Assembly: GCA_903891475.1 (NCBI GenBank)
Contig: CAITEP010000020.1
Span: 248,001-312,000 of the forward strand
From: an uncultured Mucilaginibacter sp.
Lineage (GTDB): Bacteria; Bacteroidota; Bacteroidia; Sphingobacteriales; Sphingobacteriaceae
Direction: 5' to 3'
DNA: 64,000 nucleotides
Shown in pieces: positions 8,377 to 16,238 of this stretch. Under the pieces are notes generated by a model. It had not been told where the DNA came from. It worked only from the letters and a program-made list of their open reading frames with translations, and did not search any database. Numbering within the stretch: position 1 is the first letter of the stretch; every line of letters begins with the position of its first letter. The position numbers and the translations under genes are program-made.

Positions 8377-9234
8377 TTACTCCTCCCTCAACCTCCTAAT
8401 ATACCCAATAGTCAAGGGTATTTGGGCGGCATGGTTTGGGCTTTCGTCTTCAATAAAATAATGTTTTATGCCTATGGCTTTGGCGGCTTTTAAAATAGCG
8501 GGAATGTTTAGTTGTCCGGTTCCTAAGGCTACATCATTGTTGGTATCGGTACCACCGGTTAGGTCGTTGGCTATACCTTTGCGTATATCTTTTAGGTGTA
8601 GCATTTTCCAGCGGGTAGGGTATTTGTAAAGCAATGCGGCAGGGTCGCCACCACCATGAAATGTCCACATCAAGTCCATCTCAAACTGCACATAGCGGGC
8701 ATCCGTGTTTTGGATGAGATAGTCGAGTAAGGTACCATCGCCGTAAGGTCCAAATTCGTAGCCATGGTCGTGATAGCAAAAAGTAATACCGTTTTCGGCC
8801 AATACCTTACCAGCGGAATTAAAATCGGCAACCGCTTTTTTAGCATCCTCTAAAGTAAAAGTTTTGCCATGCCCAATCCATGCCACCATTACATAGTTTG
8901 CGCCAAAAAATTTAGCCTGTTTCACAATGCTCATCGGGTCTTTCACTATTTCATCATAACCGGCACCTATGGAGGGGACTACCAATCCACGCTCATCCAA
9001 CAGTTTTTTAAATTCCTCTGCAGTTATACCATTCGGGTTAGGCCCTTCTACCTCTTTAATTCCTAATGCCTTAATGGTATCTAACACGGCAGCCATACCT
9101 TTGGCATAGCTATTACGATAGGTGTAAATTTGAACCCCAAACGGGTTAGTAAACAAAGGCTTAACGCTTTGCCCTAAACTATTAAAGCTATATAAGCAAC
9201 TAGCAAATAAAACAAGCAATAAAGTCTTTTTCAT
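8377..9234 (-). CDS. Exported sugar phosphate isomerase/epimerase-like TIM-barrel protein
   Basis: Xylose-isomerase-like TIM barrel (AP endonuclease 2 superfamily). I choose the ATG at 9234, which begins a clear signal peptide (MKKTLLLVLFASCLYSFNSLGQ); an upstream start at 9270 would bury it. The mature part shows GVQIYTYRN, GIKEVEGP, ENGITFCYHDHGYEF with metal-ligand His residues, QFEMDLMWTFHGGGDP, MLHLKDIRKG and YFIEDES, placing Glu/Asp/His metal ligands at the usual barrel positions. In Bacteroidota such periplasmic proteins are often encoded with Gfo/Idh/MocA oxidoreductases and DUF1080 proteins and take part in 3-keto-glycoside metabolism; both families occur about 7-11 kb away here. Substrate is inferred. 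Confidence 0.85.
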   Translation of the reverse strand: MKKTLLLVLFASCLYSFNSLGQSVKPLFTNPFGVQIYTYRNSYAKGMAAVLDTIKALGIKEVEGPNPNGITAEEFKKLLDERGLVVPSIGAGYDEIVKDPMSIVKQAKFFGANYVMVAWIGHGKTFTLEDAKKAVADFNSAGKVLAENGITFCYHDHGYEFGPYGDGTLLDYLIQNTDARYVQFEMDLMWTFHGGGDPAALLYKYPTRWKMLHLKDIRKGIANDLTGGTDTNNDVALGTGQLNIPAILKAAKAIGIKHYFIEDESPNHAAQIPLTIGYIRRLREE

Positions 9235-9326
9235 AAAGGTTATAAAATTGAGTAAACCAAATGTCACCAATTTTTATGTTTGTTTTTTAAATTGACGCCA
9301 AAATATTTTAAACGCCTAAAAACAAT

Positions 9327-9398
9327 AAATCAATAATTCAGTAAATCAAAAATTCAAAAATTCAACCAACTCACCACTCACCATTCACCTCTCACAAA
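9327..9398. repeat. Composite octamer plus heptamer array
   Basis: Five octamers in register from 9327 (AAATCAAT, AATTCAGT, AAATCAAA, AATTCAAA, AATTCAAC) are followed after 4 nt by four heptamers from 9371 (TCACCAC, TCACCAT, TCACCTC, TCACAAA). The array lies in the intergenic region before the PurF-like gene, ending about 40 bp before its -7 element. Confidence 0.6.
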
Positions 9399-9436
9399 AA
9401 TGACGTTCTTTTAATTTTCCGTATCATATAATTTTT

Positions 9437-9444
9437 TACCTTTG
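9437..9444 (+). promoter_or_regulatory. -7 promoter element of the PurF-like gene
   Basis: TACCTTTG, an exact TAnnTTTG match, 17 nt before the ATG at 9462. The leader would be about 11 nt. No clear -33 TTTG. Confidence 0.6.
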
Positions 9445-9461
9445 CGTGCTTATAACCAAGC

Positions 9462-11369
9462 ATGAGCGATCAGATTAAACATGAATGCGGAGTGGCATTT
9501 ATCCGGCTCTTAAAGCCATTATCTTTTTATCAGCAGAAGTACGGAACTGCCCTTTACGGACTCAACAAGCTTTACCTTTTAATGGAAAAACAACATAACC
9601 GGGGGCAGGATGGCGCCGGGGTTGCTACTATTAAATTGGATATTGAGCCCGGTAAAAGGTATATCAGCAGGCATCGGTCAATGGCCTCCAACGCGGTGGC
9701 CGATATTTTTGAGTACATCCAAAAAAAGTTTGAAGATATCCAAAAGCATACCCCCGAAAAAATGGCGGATGCCCAATGGCTAAAAGATAATGTGAGCTTT
9801 GCAGGCGAGGTTTTATTGGGGCATTTACGTTACGGTACGCACGGCAAAAACAGTATTGAAAATTGCCACCCCTTTTTAAGGCAAAACAACTGGATGACCC
9901 GTAACCTGGTAATAGCGGGTAATTTCAACATGACCAATGTTGATGAGCTTTTGCAACAACTGTATGAACTCGGTCAGCACCCGAAGGAAAAAGCCGACAC
10001 AGTAACTGTATTGGAAAAAATAGGACATTTTTTGGATACCGAAAACCAAGGCTTATTTGACCAATATAAACGTGAAGGACTTGACGATAACATTGAAATA
10101 AGCAAACTGATTGCTAACGATATGGATGTGGCCAAGATACTACGCAAATCGGCCAAGAACTGGGATGGTGGGTATACCATTGCGGGTATTTTAGGTCATG
10201 GTGATGCATTTGTAATGCGCGACCCGGTTGGTATACGCCCCATGTTTTATTATTATAACGATGAGATTGTAGTAGCCGCATCTGAAAGGCCAGCTATACA
10301 AACAGCCTTTAACATAGCGATTGAGGATATCAGAGAAATTAAACCCGGACATGCTTTAATAGTAAAGAAGAACGGCCGTATTTCGGAAGATATGTTTAGC
10401 GAGCCACAGGAAAAAAAATCATGCTCGTTTGAGCGGATTTACTTTTCGCGTGGTAGTGATGCCTCCATTTACAGGGAGCGCAAACAATTAGGCAGACTGT
10501 TGTGCGAACAAATTTTGAACTCGGTTGATAATGATGTAACAAATACCGTATTCTCGTACATACCCAACACCGCCGAGGTTGCTTTTTACGGTATGGTAGA
10601 AGGTATTCATAAATACATCAAAAAATACCAACGCGATAAGCTTCTAAACCGTGCCGATAAGATTAGTGAAGAGGAACTGACTGAAGTGTTGCGCATGGCA
10701 CCAAGGGTAGAGAAAATTGCCATTAAGGATGTAAAACTCCGCACATTTATTACGCAAGATGCGGATAGGAGTGAGATGGTAGCCCACGTTTATGATACTA
10801 CCTACGGACTGATAAAAAAAGGTACCGATACCTTGGTAGTTTTGGATGATTCTATCGTACGAGGTACTACCTTAAAGCAAAGTATTTTAAAAATACTGGA
10901 TAGGCTAGGGCCTAAAAAAATTGTGGTGGTATCATCGGCACCACAAATACGCTATCCTGATTGTTATGGTATCGACATGTCGCGCATGGGCGAGTTTGTT
11001 GCTTTTGAAGCTGCCATCAGTTTGTTGAAGGATATGGGTAAGGAAGATATTATCCTGAAGGTTTACCAACTTTGTAAGGATAGTTCGACCCTTCCTAAAG
11101 AAAGTGTGCCAAACTATGTACAAGCAATTTACGAGCCATTTACGGACCAAGAAATATCAGACCGGATTGCAAAAATCATCACCCCAAAAGACCAAAAAAG
11201 CAAGGTAGAAGTAATTTACCAAACATTGGATAACTTACACAAAGCCTGTCCCGACCATACCGGCGATTGGTATTTTTCGGGCAATTACCCAACCCCAGGT
11301 GGCAATAAGGTAGTAAACCGCGCATTTGTAAACTGGATGGAAGGTAAAAACCAACGAGGCTATTTATAA
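9462..11369 (+). CDS. Amidophosphoribosyltransferase-like class II glutamine amidotransferase
   Basis: PurF-family protein: an N-terminal Ntn glutaminase joined to a C-terminal phosphoribosyltransferase domain, which makes phosphoribosylamine from PRPP and glutamine in purine synthesis. Cys9 (in HECGVAF) is the candidate nucleophile, though it sits eight residues in from the start, so a short propeptide would have to be cleaved. HNRGQDGAG (about 45-53), GHLRYGTHG, GNFNMTN and RDPVGIRPM are glutaminase motifs. The PRPP loop VVLDDSIVRGTT is near 456-475. At 635 residues it is about 130 longer than E. coli PurF, with insertions at about 75-110 and 360-400. Bacteroidota commonly carry this long form beside a standard PurF, so it may be a paralogue. 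Confidence 0.82.
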   Translation: MSDQIKHECGVAFIRLLKPLSFYQQKYGTALYGLNKLYLLMEKQHNRGQDGAGVATIKLDIEPGKRYISRHRSMASNAVADIFEYIQKKFEDIQKHTPEKMADAQWLKDNVSFAGEVLLGHLRYGTHGKNSIENCHPFLRQNNWMTRNLVIAGNFNMTNVDELLQQLYELGQHPKEKADTVTVLEKIGHFLDTENQGLFDQYKREGLDDNIEISKLIANDMDVAKILRKSAKNWDGGYTIAGILGHGDAFVMRDPVGIRPMFYYYNDEIVVAASERPAIQTAFNIAIEDIREIKPGHALIVKKNGRISEDMFSEPQEKKSCSFERIYFSRGSDASIYRERKQLGRLLCEQILNSVDNDVTNTVFSYIPNTAEVAFYGMVEGIHKYIKKYQRDKLLNRADKISEEELTEVLRMAPRVEKIAIKDVKLRTFITQDADRSEMVAHVYDTTYGLIKKGTDTLVVLDDSIVRGTTLKQSILKILDRLGPKKIVVVSSAPQIRYPDCYGIDMSRMGEFVAFEAAISLLKDMGKEDIILKVYQLCKDSSTLPKESVPNYVQAIYEPFTDQEISDRIAKIITPKDQKSKVEVIYQTLDNLHKACPDHTGDWYFSGNYPTPGGNKVVNRAFVNWMEGKNQRGYL

Positions 11370-11879
11370 GCTTTTCAGTAGGTCGAGTACTTTTTCGGGC
11401 GTAATACCGATACCACTGGCGATAATGTTGGCTTGAGTATAGAATGGGTCGCGTTCCTGTAGTTTTTGCTCTATAAAAGCAATAAGCTCATCCTCTGTCC
11501 GGCCATTTAAAACCGGGCGTTTATGTTTTTCATGCTCCAATCTATCCGCCAAAGTTTTGGGCGATAGTTGTATATAGATGGTTTTACCCCGCCTGTTCAT
11601 CCAATCCATATTATCAAAAAAACAAGGCAAGCCACCCCCGGTTGATACGATGGCATTAGCAGGATAAACGGTAGTTTTCAATACTTCCGATTCCAACTTT
11701 CTGAAGCTACCCTCTCCAAATTTGGCAAAATATTCAGCAATGGTCACGCCCACCTTGGCTTCCAGCTGATGGTCAAGGTCGATAAAGGCATAGTCCAAAT
11801 ACTTCGCCAATTTACGCCCCAGCGTAGTTTTACCACAACCCATAAACCCCACCAAAAAAACAATCCCCAAATCAATCAT
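11364..11879 (-). CDS. aroK: Shikimate kinase
   Basis: Phosphorylates shikimate at the 3-OH with ATP in the chorismate pathway; cytoplasmic. The 171-residue P-loop kinase has Walker A GFMGCGKT at 11-18, the shikimate-binding Asp in DLDHQLE (about 35-41), FGEGSFRKLE with the conserved Arg of the F-x-x-x-F-R-x-x-E segment, the VSTGGGLP motif near 80-87, and the lid RPVLNGR near 121. Length is standard. The last six bases overlap the end of the convergent PurF-like gene. Transcription comes from the right; the intergenic space upstream (11880-12005) is filled with a heptamer array. Confidence 0.93.
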   Translation of the reverse strand: MIDLGIVFLVGFMGCGKTTLGRKLAKYLDYAFIDLDHQLEAKVGVTIAEYFAKFGEGSFRKLESEVLKTTVYPANAIVSTGGGLPCFFDNMDWMNRRGKTIYIQLSPKTLADRLEHEKHKRPVLNGRTEDELIAFIEQKLQERDPFYTQANIIASGIGITPEKVLDLLKSL

Positions 11880-11933
11880 CTAAAACTAATATAAACGAAA
11901 CCCTCTAAAATTTAAACTTTAAATAATAACCTC

Positions 11934-11975
11934 TGACCACTAACTACTGACCACTGACCACTGACCACTGACAAA
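11934..11975. repeat. Heptamer tandem array (TGACCAC)
   Basis: Six contiguous 7-bp units: TGACCAC, TAACTAC, three more TGACCAC, then TGACAAA. Related but less regular TGACCA/TCACCAC sequence continues to about 12006, where it meets the stop codon of the permease gene. Non-coding on both strands. Confidence 0.75.
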
Positions 11976-12005
11976 ATGAAACAATGACCAACCACTCACT
12001 CACCA

Positions 12006-13064
12006 CTAAACTAGCTTCACCCTCGGATCTATCCAAACATACACAACATCTACCAGCATATTAATTATGACAAATATAAAGGCGATAAACAGGATAGCAC
12101 CCATCACCACCGGGAAATCCGACATCTCCAGCGCATCAACCGTAGTTTTGCCCAAACCATTATAGCCAAAAACATACTCCACAAAAAATGAACCTGCCAG
12201 CAGCGAGGCAAACCAGTTGGCTATGGCGGTAATAACAGGGTTTAAGGCATTTTTCAGCGCATGGCGGTATACAATGGCATTTTTGCTTAAGCCTTTGGCT
12301 TTGGCGGTGCGAATATAATCCTGCCCCAAAACCTCCAACATGGCATTGCGGGTTAATTGCGTAATAGTGGCAAGCGGACGAAGTGCCAAAGTTAACATAG
12401 GTAAAATCAGGTTCTCCCACGAAATTACCTCCCCCTTAAAAGGGTCGTAAGTATATAAACTGCCCGACATGTTGAGTCCGGTATATTGATGTAGCACAAA
12501 GCCAAATAGCCATGCAATTACTATCCCCACAAAAAAAGATGGAGCGGATATTCCCATGGTAGAAAAACTAATGGCGAGCCTATCAATCCAGGTGTTTTGG
12601 TTTACAGCGCTTATTACCCCCAGCAAAACCCCAAACAGGATAGCCAGCAACATGGCGCTCGTAGCCAAAACCAAAGTGTTTGGAATTACATCAAGCAGCA
12701 GCACAGCTACCTCCTTATGCGTTTGGTACGATCGCCGCAAGTAAGGCCACTTAATGGCTAATACCTTAATTTTTGATACAGCAAATAACCTTACATAATG
12801 GTATCTATTTTGCTCTTCCTGATTGTTGAGGTGGATGCCTATTGGCGAAAGGTCATTCAGGTAATATAAAAACTGCACCGGCACAGGCTTATCCAAGCCA
12901 AACTCTTTGCGTACAGCTTGTAAGGATTGCACATCGGCACGTTGCCCTTGCGTCATCCGGGCAGGGTCGACTGGCAGTACATTGAACAGAAAAAAAACAA
13001 CGACTACAATACCCAGCATCACTGCCAGTCCGTAAAATAGTTTGCGGAACAGGTAGGTAATCAT
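12006..13064 (-). CDS. ABC transporter permease, DppB/OppB type
   Basis: Inner-membrane permease of the peptide/nickel/oligopeptide ABC importer family. The 352 residues begin with the family signature YLFRKLFYGLAVMLGIVVVVFFLF, followed by VDPAR, a periplasmic insert (about 35-120), and a BPD_transp_1 domain with about five helices. The EAA-type loop (DYIRTAKAKGLSKNAIVYRHALKNAL) is near 250-275 and contacts the ATPase. No partner permease (DppC), ATPase or binding protein is next to it, so the transporter is split in the genome. It lies 1 bp after the DoxX-like gene's stop and is probably co-transcribed with it. Substrate unknown. Confidence 0.88.
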   Translation of the reverse strand: MITYLFRKLFYGLAVMLGIVVVVFFLFNVLPVDPARMTQGQRADVQSLQAVRKEFGLDKPVPVQFLYYLNDLSPIGIHLNNQEEQNRYHYVRLFAVSKIKVLAIKWPYLRRSYQTHKEVAVLLLDVIPNTLVLATSAMLLAILFGVLLGVISAVNQNTWIDRLAISFSTMGISAPSFFVGIVIAWLFGFVLHQYTGLNMSGSLYTYDPFKGEVISWENLILPMLTLALRPLATITQLTRNAMLEVLGQDYIRTAKAKGLSKNAIVYRHALKNALNPVITAIANWFASLLAGSFFVEYVFGYNGLGKTTVDALEMSDFPVVMGAILFIAFIFVIINMLVDVVYVWIDPRVKLV

Positions 13065-13065
13065 T

Positions 13066-14238
13066 TTATTGCTGAAAATATTTTTTCACCAAAGCGTCAT
13101 AATCAGGTACCGAGTGGTAATGCCATTTATTTAATATGGTGCCATTTTTCAACAAAAATACACCCGGGTTTGCCCTAATCATGGTTTTTAAAGGCACTTC
13201 ATCGGCATAAAATAGCTCGGCTATTAAGTGGTGCTTTTTACTTAATGCCTCCACCTCCGCAACTGGCGATGCAGTTAACAAAACAACACGGGTATGATAG
13301 TTTTGATTCAGATTGATGGCTAGCACATTCAAGCGGTCAATAGCATCAGTATTGGTGTTTTTTAGGTCATAGGCTACAATTACCAAATTATTGTATGGGT
13401 TGCCCAAAAGCTCTTGGGTATAATCATTGCGTTGGGCATCATTTATCTGCAAATCCCTAATGGCCGGGGTAAATCCTTTTTTTACCAATTTACTTTCTGT
13501 ATTGCCATCTACTTTCCAGTTGGTATCTTTCCAAATTCCGGTTTTCATGTACTCGGTATTGGTCATTTCTTTTTGCTCTCCGGTTTTAAAATTTTTCAGG
13601 TGATAGGTAATTTCATATTCATCGGGTTTGGCTCCCGGGGGCGTCTTCATTTCGTCCAAAATGTTCGCGCCAACCTTGTAGGGTAAAAAATCAAAAACAG
13701 GTAAAAAATTATAGGTATATAAGCCTATTATGATGGCTACCGAGCTGACAATTATCAAAAGTTTATCACTGGTTTTGGGGTTGTAAATAGGGGTAATTGT
13801 TCTCCTATTAAAAAACACCACCAATACCAATACCAGCAAAAACATATCCTTACTAAAAGATTGCCAAGGAGTAAGCGGTATGGCATCGCCAAAACAGCCA
13901 CATGTTTGTACCACATTAAAATAGGCTGAGTAAAAGGTCAGGAAGCCAAAAAACACAACCAATAGTAACATTCCCCATGCTACCTTAACCATCCGTGCAC
14001 CTATCAGCAAGGCAAAGCCAAATATAATTTCCAATACGCATAATGATACCGCGATAAGCAACGATAGGCTATTTAAAAAACCTAGATGTAGCACATCGAA
14101 ATATTCTTCCAGCTTGTAAGAGAAACCTAAAGGGTCGTTAATTTTTATTAGTCCAGAAAATATAAATAATCCACCTACTATGATACGGCATACCCACAGC
14201 AAGCGAGGATTGGTTTTTAATTGGTTAATTTTCATCAT
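13066..14238 (-). CDS. BT_3928-family protein: DoxX membrane domain plus thioredoxin-like domain
   Basis: Bacteroidota protein with an N-terminal DoxX/MauE-like four-helix membrane domain (about residues 15-165: GGLFIFSGLIKINDPLGFSYKLEEYF and TCGCFGDAIPLTPW) and a C-terminal soluble part (about 255-390) that looks thioredoxin-like but lacks a CxxC motif in its expected place. The CGCFGD cysteine pair in the membrane domain is typical of MauE/DoxX relatives involved in thiol redox. I start at 14238 (MMKINQ); the frame extends to 14280 but adds a poor N-terminus. Divergent from folP with a 64-bp shared promoter region, an arrangement widespread in the phylum. Exact role unknown. Confidence 0.8.
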   Translation of the reverse strand: MMKINQLKTNPRLLWVCRIIVGGLFIFSGLIKINDPLGFSYKLEEYFDVLHLGFLNSLSLLIAVSLCVLEIIFGFALLIGARMVKVAWGMLLLVVFFGFLTFYSAYFNVVQTCGCFGDAIPLTPWQSFSKDMFLLVLVLVVFFNRRTITPIYNPKTSDKLLIIVSSVAIIIGLYTYNFLPVFDFLPYKVGANILDEMKTPPGAKPDEYEITYHLKNFKTGEQKEMTNTEYMKTGIWKDTNWKVDGNTESKLVKKGFTPAIRDLQINDAQRNDYTQELLGNPYNNLVIVAYDLKNTNTDAIDRLNVLAINLNQNYHTRVVLLTASPVAEVEALSKKHHLIAELFYADEVPLKTMIRANPGVFLLKNGTILNKWHYHSVPDYDALVKKYFQQ

Positions 14239-14302
14239 AAATACTACATGTGTTACCTCTATAATATTAAAAAGATGCAACTTTACAACAATACAATAAA
14301 CA

Positions 14303-15154
14303 ATGCATAAAGATACATTTTTTCAGAAAAAACATACCTTGAACATTGGGGGTAAGCTGCTCGATTTAACAAACCCGAAGGTAATGGGCATTATTAACAT
14401 TACCCCCGACTCATTTTTTGAAGGCAGCCGTAAACAAGGCACTGAAGCTATTTTACAACAAGCAGAAAAAATGCTATCGGAAGGTGCCGACTTTTTAGAT
14501 TTAGGCGCCTACTCATCTAGGCCAGGTGCTACAGATATTAGTTTAGATGAAGAGATTCAACGCTTATTACCAGCTGTTGAGGCTATCAGTAATAATTTTC
14601 CGGAGGCTATTTTGTCTATAGATACTTTTAGGGCAAAGGTGGCAGAGGAGGCGGTTAAAGCTGGAGCTCATATTATCAATGATATTTCGGGGGGTAGTCT
14701 GGATGCCGATATGTTTGTCACAGTGGCTAATTTACAAGTACCCTATGTACTGATGCACATGAAGGGCACACCCCAAACCATGGTGCAGCATGCTCAATAT
14801 GCGGATGTGGTAGAAGAGGTTTTTGATTATTTTGTTGACAAATACCATCAATTAAAACAATTAGGTGTTAAAGACGTCATCATCGACCCTGGTTTTGGCT
14901 TTGCCAAAACCCCCGAACAAAGCTATACGCTAATAAAACACTTTAACCGTTTTGATGTACTACAATTACCCATTTTGGTAGGCATATCACGTAAAAAAAT
15001 GATTTATAATTTATTAGGCACTACTGCCGAGGATGCCTTAAATGGAACAACCGCCCTCAACACCATTGCCCTAAGTAAAGGAGCCAATATTTTACGAGTA
15101 CACGATGTTAAAGCTGCCGTTGAGGCGGTAAAGATATTTATAGCTTGTAATTGA
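14303..15154 (+). CDS. folP: Dihydropteroate synthase
   Basis: Condenses 6-hydroxymethyl-dihydropterin pyrophosphate with p-aminobenzoate in folate synthesis; the sulfonamide target; cytoplasmic TIM barrel. The pterin-binding motif GIINITPDSF is at 29-38, DLGAYSSRPGA near 72-82 (the second signature), IDTFRA near 112, IINDISGG near 128, and the C-terminal PILVGISRKKM with the Arg/Lys that bind the pyrophosphate. Length 283 is normal. Divergently transcribed from the BT_3928-like gene. Confidence 0.95.
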   Translation: MHKDTFFQKKHTLNIGGKLLDLTNPKVMGIINITPDSFFEGSRKQGTEAILQQAEKMLSEGADFLDLGAYSSRPGATDISLDEEIQRLLPAVEAISNNFPEAILSIDTFRAKVAEEAVKAGAHIINDISGGSLDADMFVTVANLQVPYVLMHMKGTPQTMVQHAQYADVVEEVFDYFVDKYHQLKQLGVKDVIIDPGFGFAKTPEQSYTLIKHFNRFDVLQLPILVGISRKKMIYNLLGTTAEDALNGTTALNTIALSKGANILRVHDVKAAVEAVKIFIACN

Positions 15155-15204
15155 TGCTGATGCTATTAGGTTTGTATTTGATGAATACCAACATCACATT
15201 TATT

Positions 15205-15948
15205 TTATAAGCGTATTATTTTGATATCTTTAAAATAGGCCTTATGCCCATGGTCTTGCAAGGCTATGTGCCCGGTTTTGGCTAAGCCATAATCTGGGTA
15301 GTCTTTCCATTTGCCTTCATTTTTTCTTTTTTTCCAATCGTCTGTCCAGGCTTCAAATTCAACAATTTTTATGCCGTTCAGCCAGTTTTCAACATGCCCG
15401 TGGTTAAATACTATTTTGCTTGTATTCCATTCGCCAACGGGCATTAATTTTTTCTGGTTGTTGGGGATATGCATGGCATAGTTCGCACCGGTTTTTTGCC
15501 ATTCTTCCAATTTATCGGGCCACCCTAAATCATCAATAATTTGATATTCGGGGCCGGTTTCGTAAGTGGTATGATATTTAGGATCCTCTACCACATGGTA
15601 CATCAAACCGCTATTACTTCCCTGTTCAATCTTCCAGCTCCAGCTAAGTTCAAAATTATCATATTCTTGATCAGTTACCAGGTCGCCTCCCTTTGCATCT
15701 GCCGCCGCTCCCAGGCATACCAATGCGCCGTCAATCACTGTCCAATTCTTTACTTCGCCCGTTTTATTAAAACCATGCCAGCCCTTTAAACTTTTTCCAT
15801 CAAACAAAACTTCTGTTTTGCCCAAAATACCAGTTTCAGGACTTTTAAGTTCAAATAAATGGAACACATCTGTCCTCCAAAATATAAAACCAATTAAAAA
15901 AACTGCTAAACTTCTTGTTATTGTATTAATCATGCTTTTTGTATTCAT
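15205..15948 (-). CDS. DUF1080 (3-keto-disaccharide hydrolase family) exported protein
   Basis: Concanavalin-like jelly-roll protein of the DUF1080 family (Pfam 3-keto-disaccharide_hydrolase). A hydrophobic N-terminus at about 10-25 acts as a signal anchor or peptide. Typical features are LFDGKSLKGWHGF (about 48-60), WTVIDGALVC, GGDLVTDQEYDNFELSWSWKIEQGSNSGLMYHV, the PEYQIIDD segment, the WN motif in GEWNTSKIVFNHGHVENWLNG, and a terminal GHIALQDHGHKAYFKDIKI. Members cleave 3-oxo-glycosides made by Gfo/Idh/MocA dehydrogenases; such an oxidoreductase lies 3 kb away at 18975. Enzymatic role here is inferred from the family. The upstream region holds two repeat arrays. Confidence 0.85.
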   Translation of the reverse strand: MNTKSMINTITRSLAVFLIGFIFWRTDVFHLFELKSPETGILGKTEVLFDGKSLKGWHGFNKTGEVKNWTVIDGALVCLGAAADAKGGDLVTDQEYDNFELSWSWKIEQGSNSGLMYHVVEDPKYHTTYETGPEYQIIDDLGWPDKLEEWQKTGANYAMHIPNNQKKLMPVGEWNTSKIVFNHGHVENWLNGIKIVEFEAWTDDWKKRKNEGKWKDYPDYGLAKTGHIALQDHGHKAYFKDIKIIRL

Positions 15949-15961
15949 TTTTTATAAATTT

Positions 15962-16002
15962 TAAGTCCGAAAGAAGGGAAGTCCGTAAGTCCGAAAGTTT
16001 TT
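15962..16002. repeat. Octamer array (AAGTCCGA)
   Basis: Five octamers in register from 15963: AAGTCCGA, AAGAAGGG, AAGTCCGT, AAGTCCGA, AAGTTTTT. The 36 bases from 15962 match 33011-33046 at 32 positions, so the two are copies of one element. Confidence 0.75.
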
Positions 16003-16039
16003 GAGTCAATAGAATATAATGCCCGTATTAACCAGCAAC

Positions 16040-16088
16040 TCACCACTCATCAATGACAACTGCCTATTGACCAATCACTACTGACTAT
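16040..16088. repeat. Heptamer tandem array, seven units
   Basis: Seven contiguous 7-bp units without a register break: TCACCAC, TCATCAA, TGACAAC, TGCCTAT, TGACCAA, TCACTAC, TGACTAT. It shares the pair TGCCTAT-TGACCAA with the array at 39216-39250 (there on the minus strand). Together with the octamer array before it, it fills much of the 290-bp gap between the DUF1080 gene and the glycosidase gene. Confidence 0.75.
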
Positions 16089-16238
16089 AAAGCTAAACAA
16101 ATTATCGCATAAAAATAAAATTGGATAATCTTATTACTTTATTTTTGTTTAGGATGCCGCTGTTGGCAATTTTTATACATTAATAGTTTAAACTTATTTG
16201 GCTTATTCATAACTTTAAATGCTCAATAAATTTTGTAA

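Noticed and set aside
9462..11369. Treating the PurF-like gene as the canonical purF
   Set aside because: The nucleophile Cys is at residue 9 and the protein is much longer than PurF, so a paralogue cannot be excluded; no gene symbol given.
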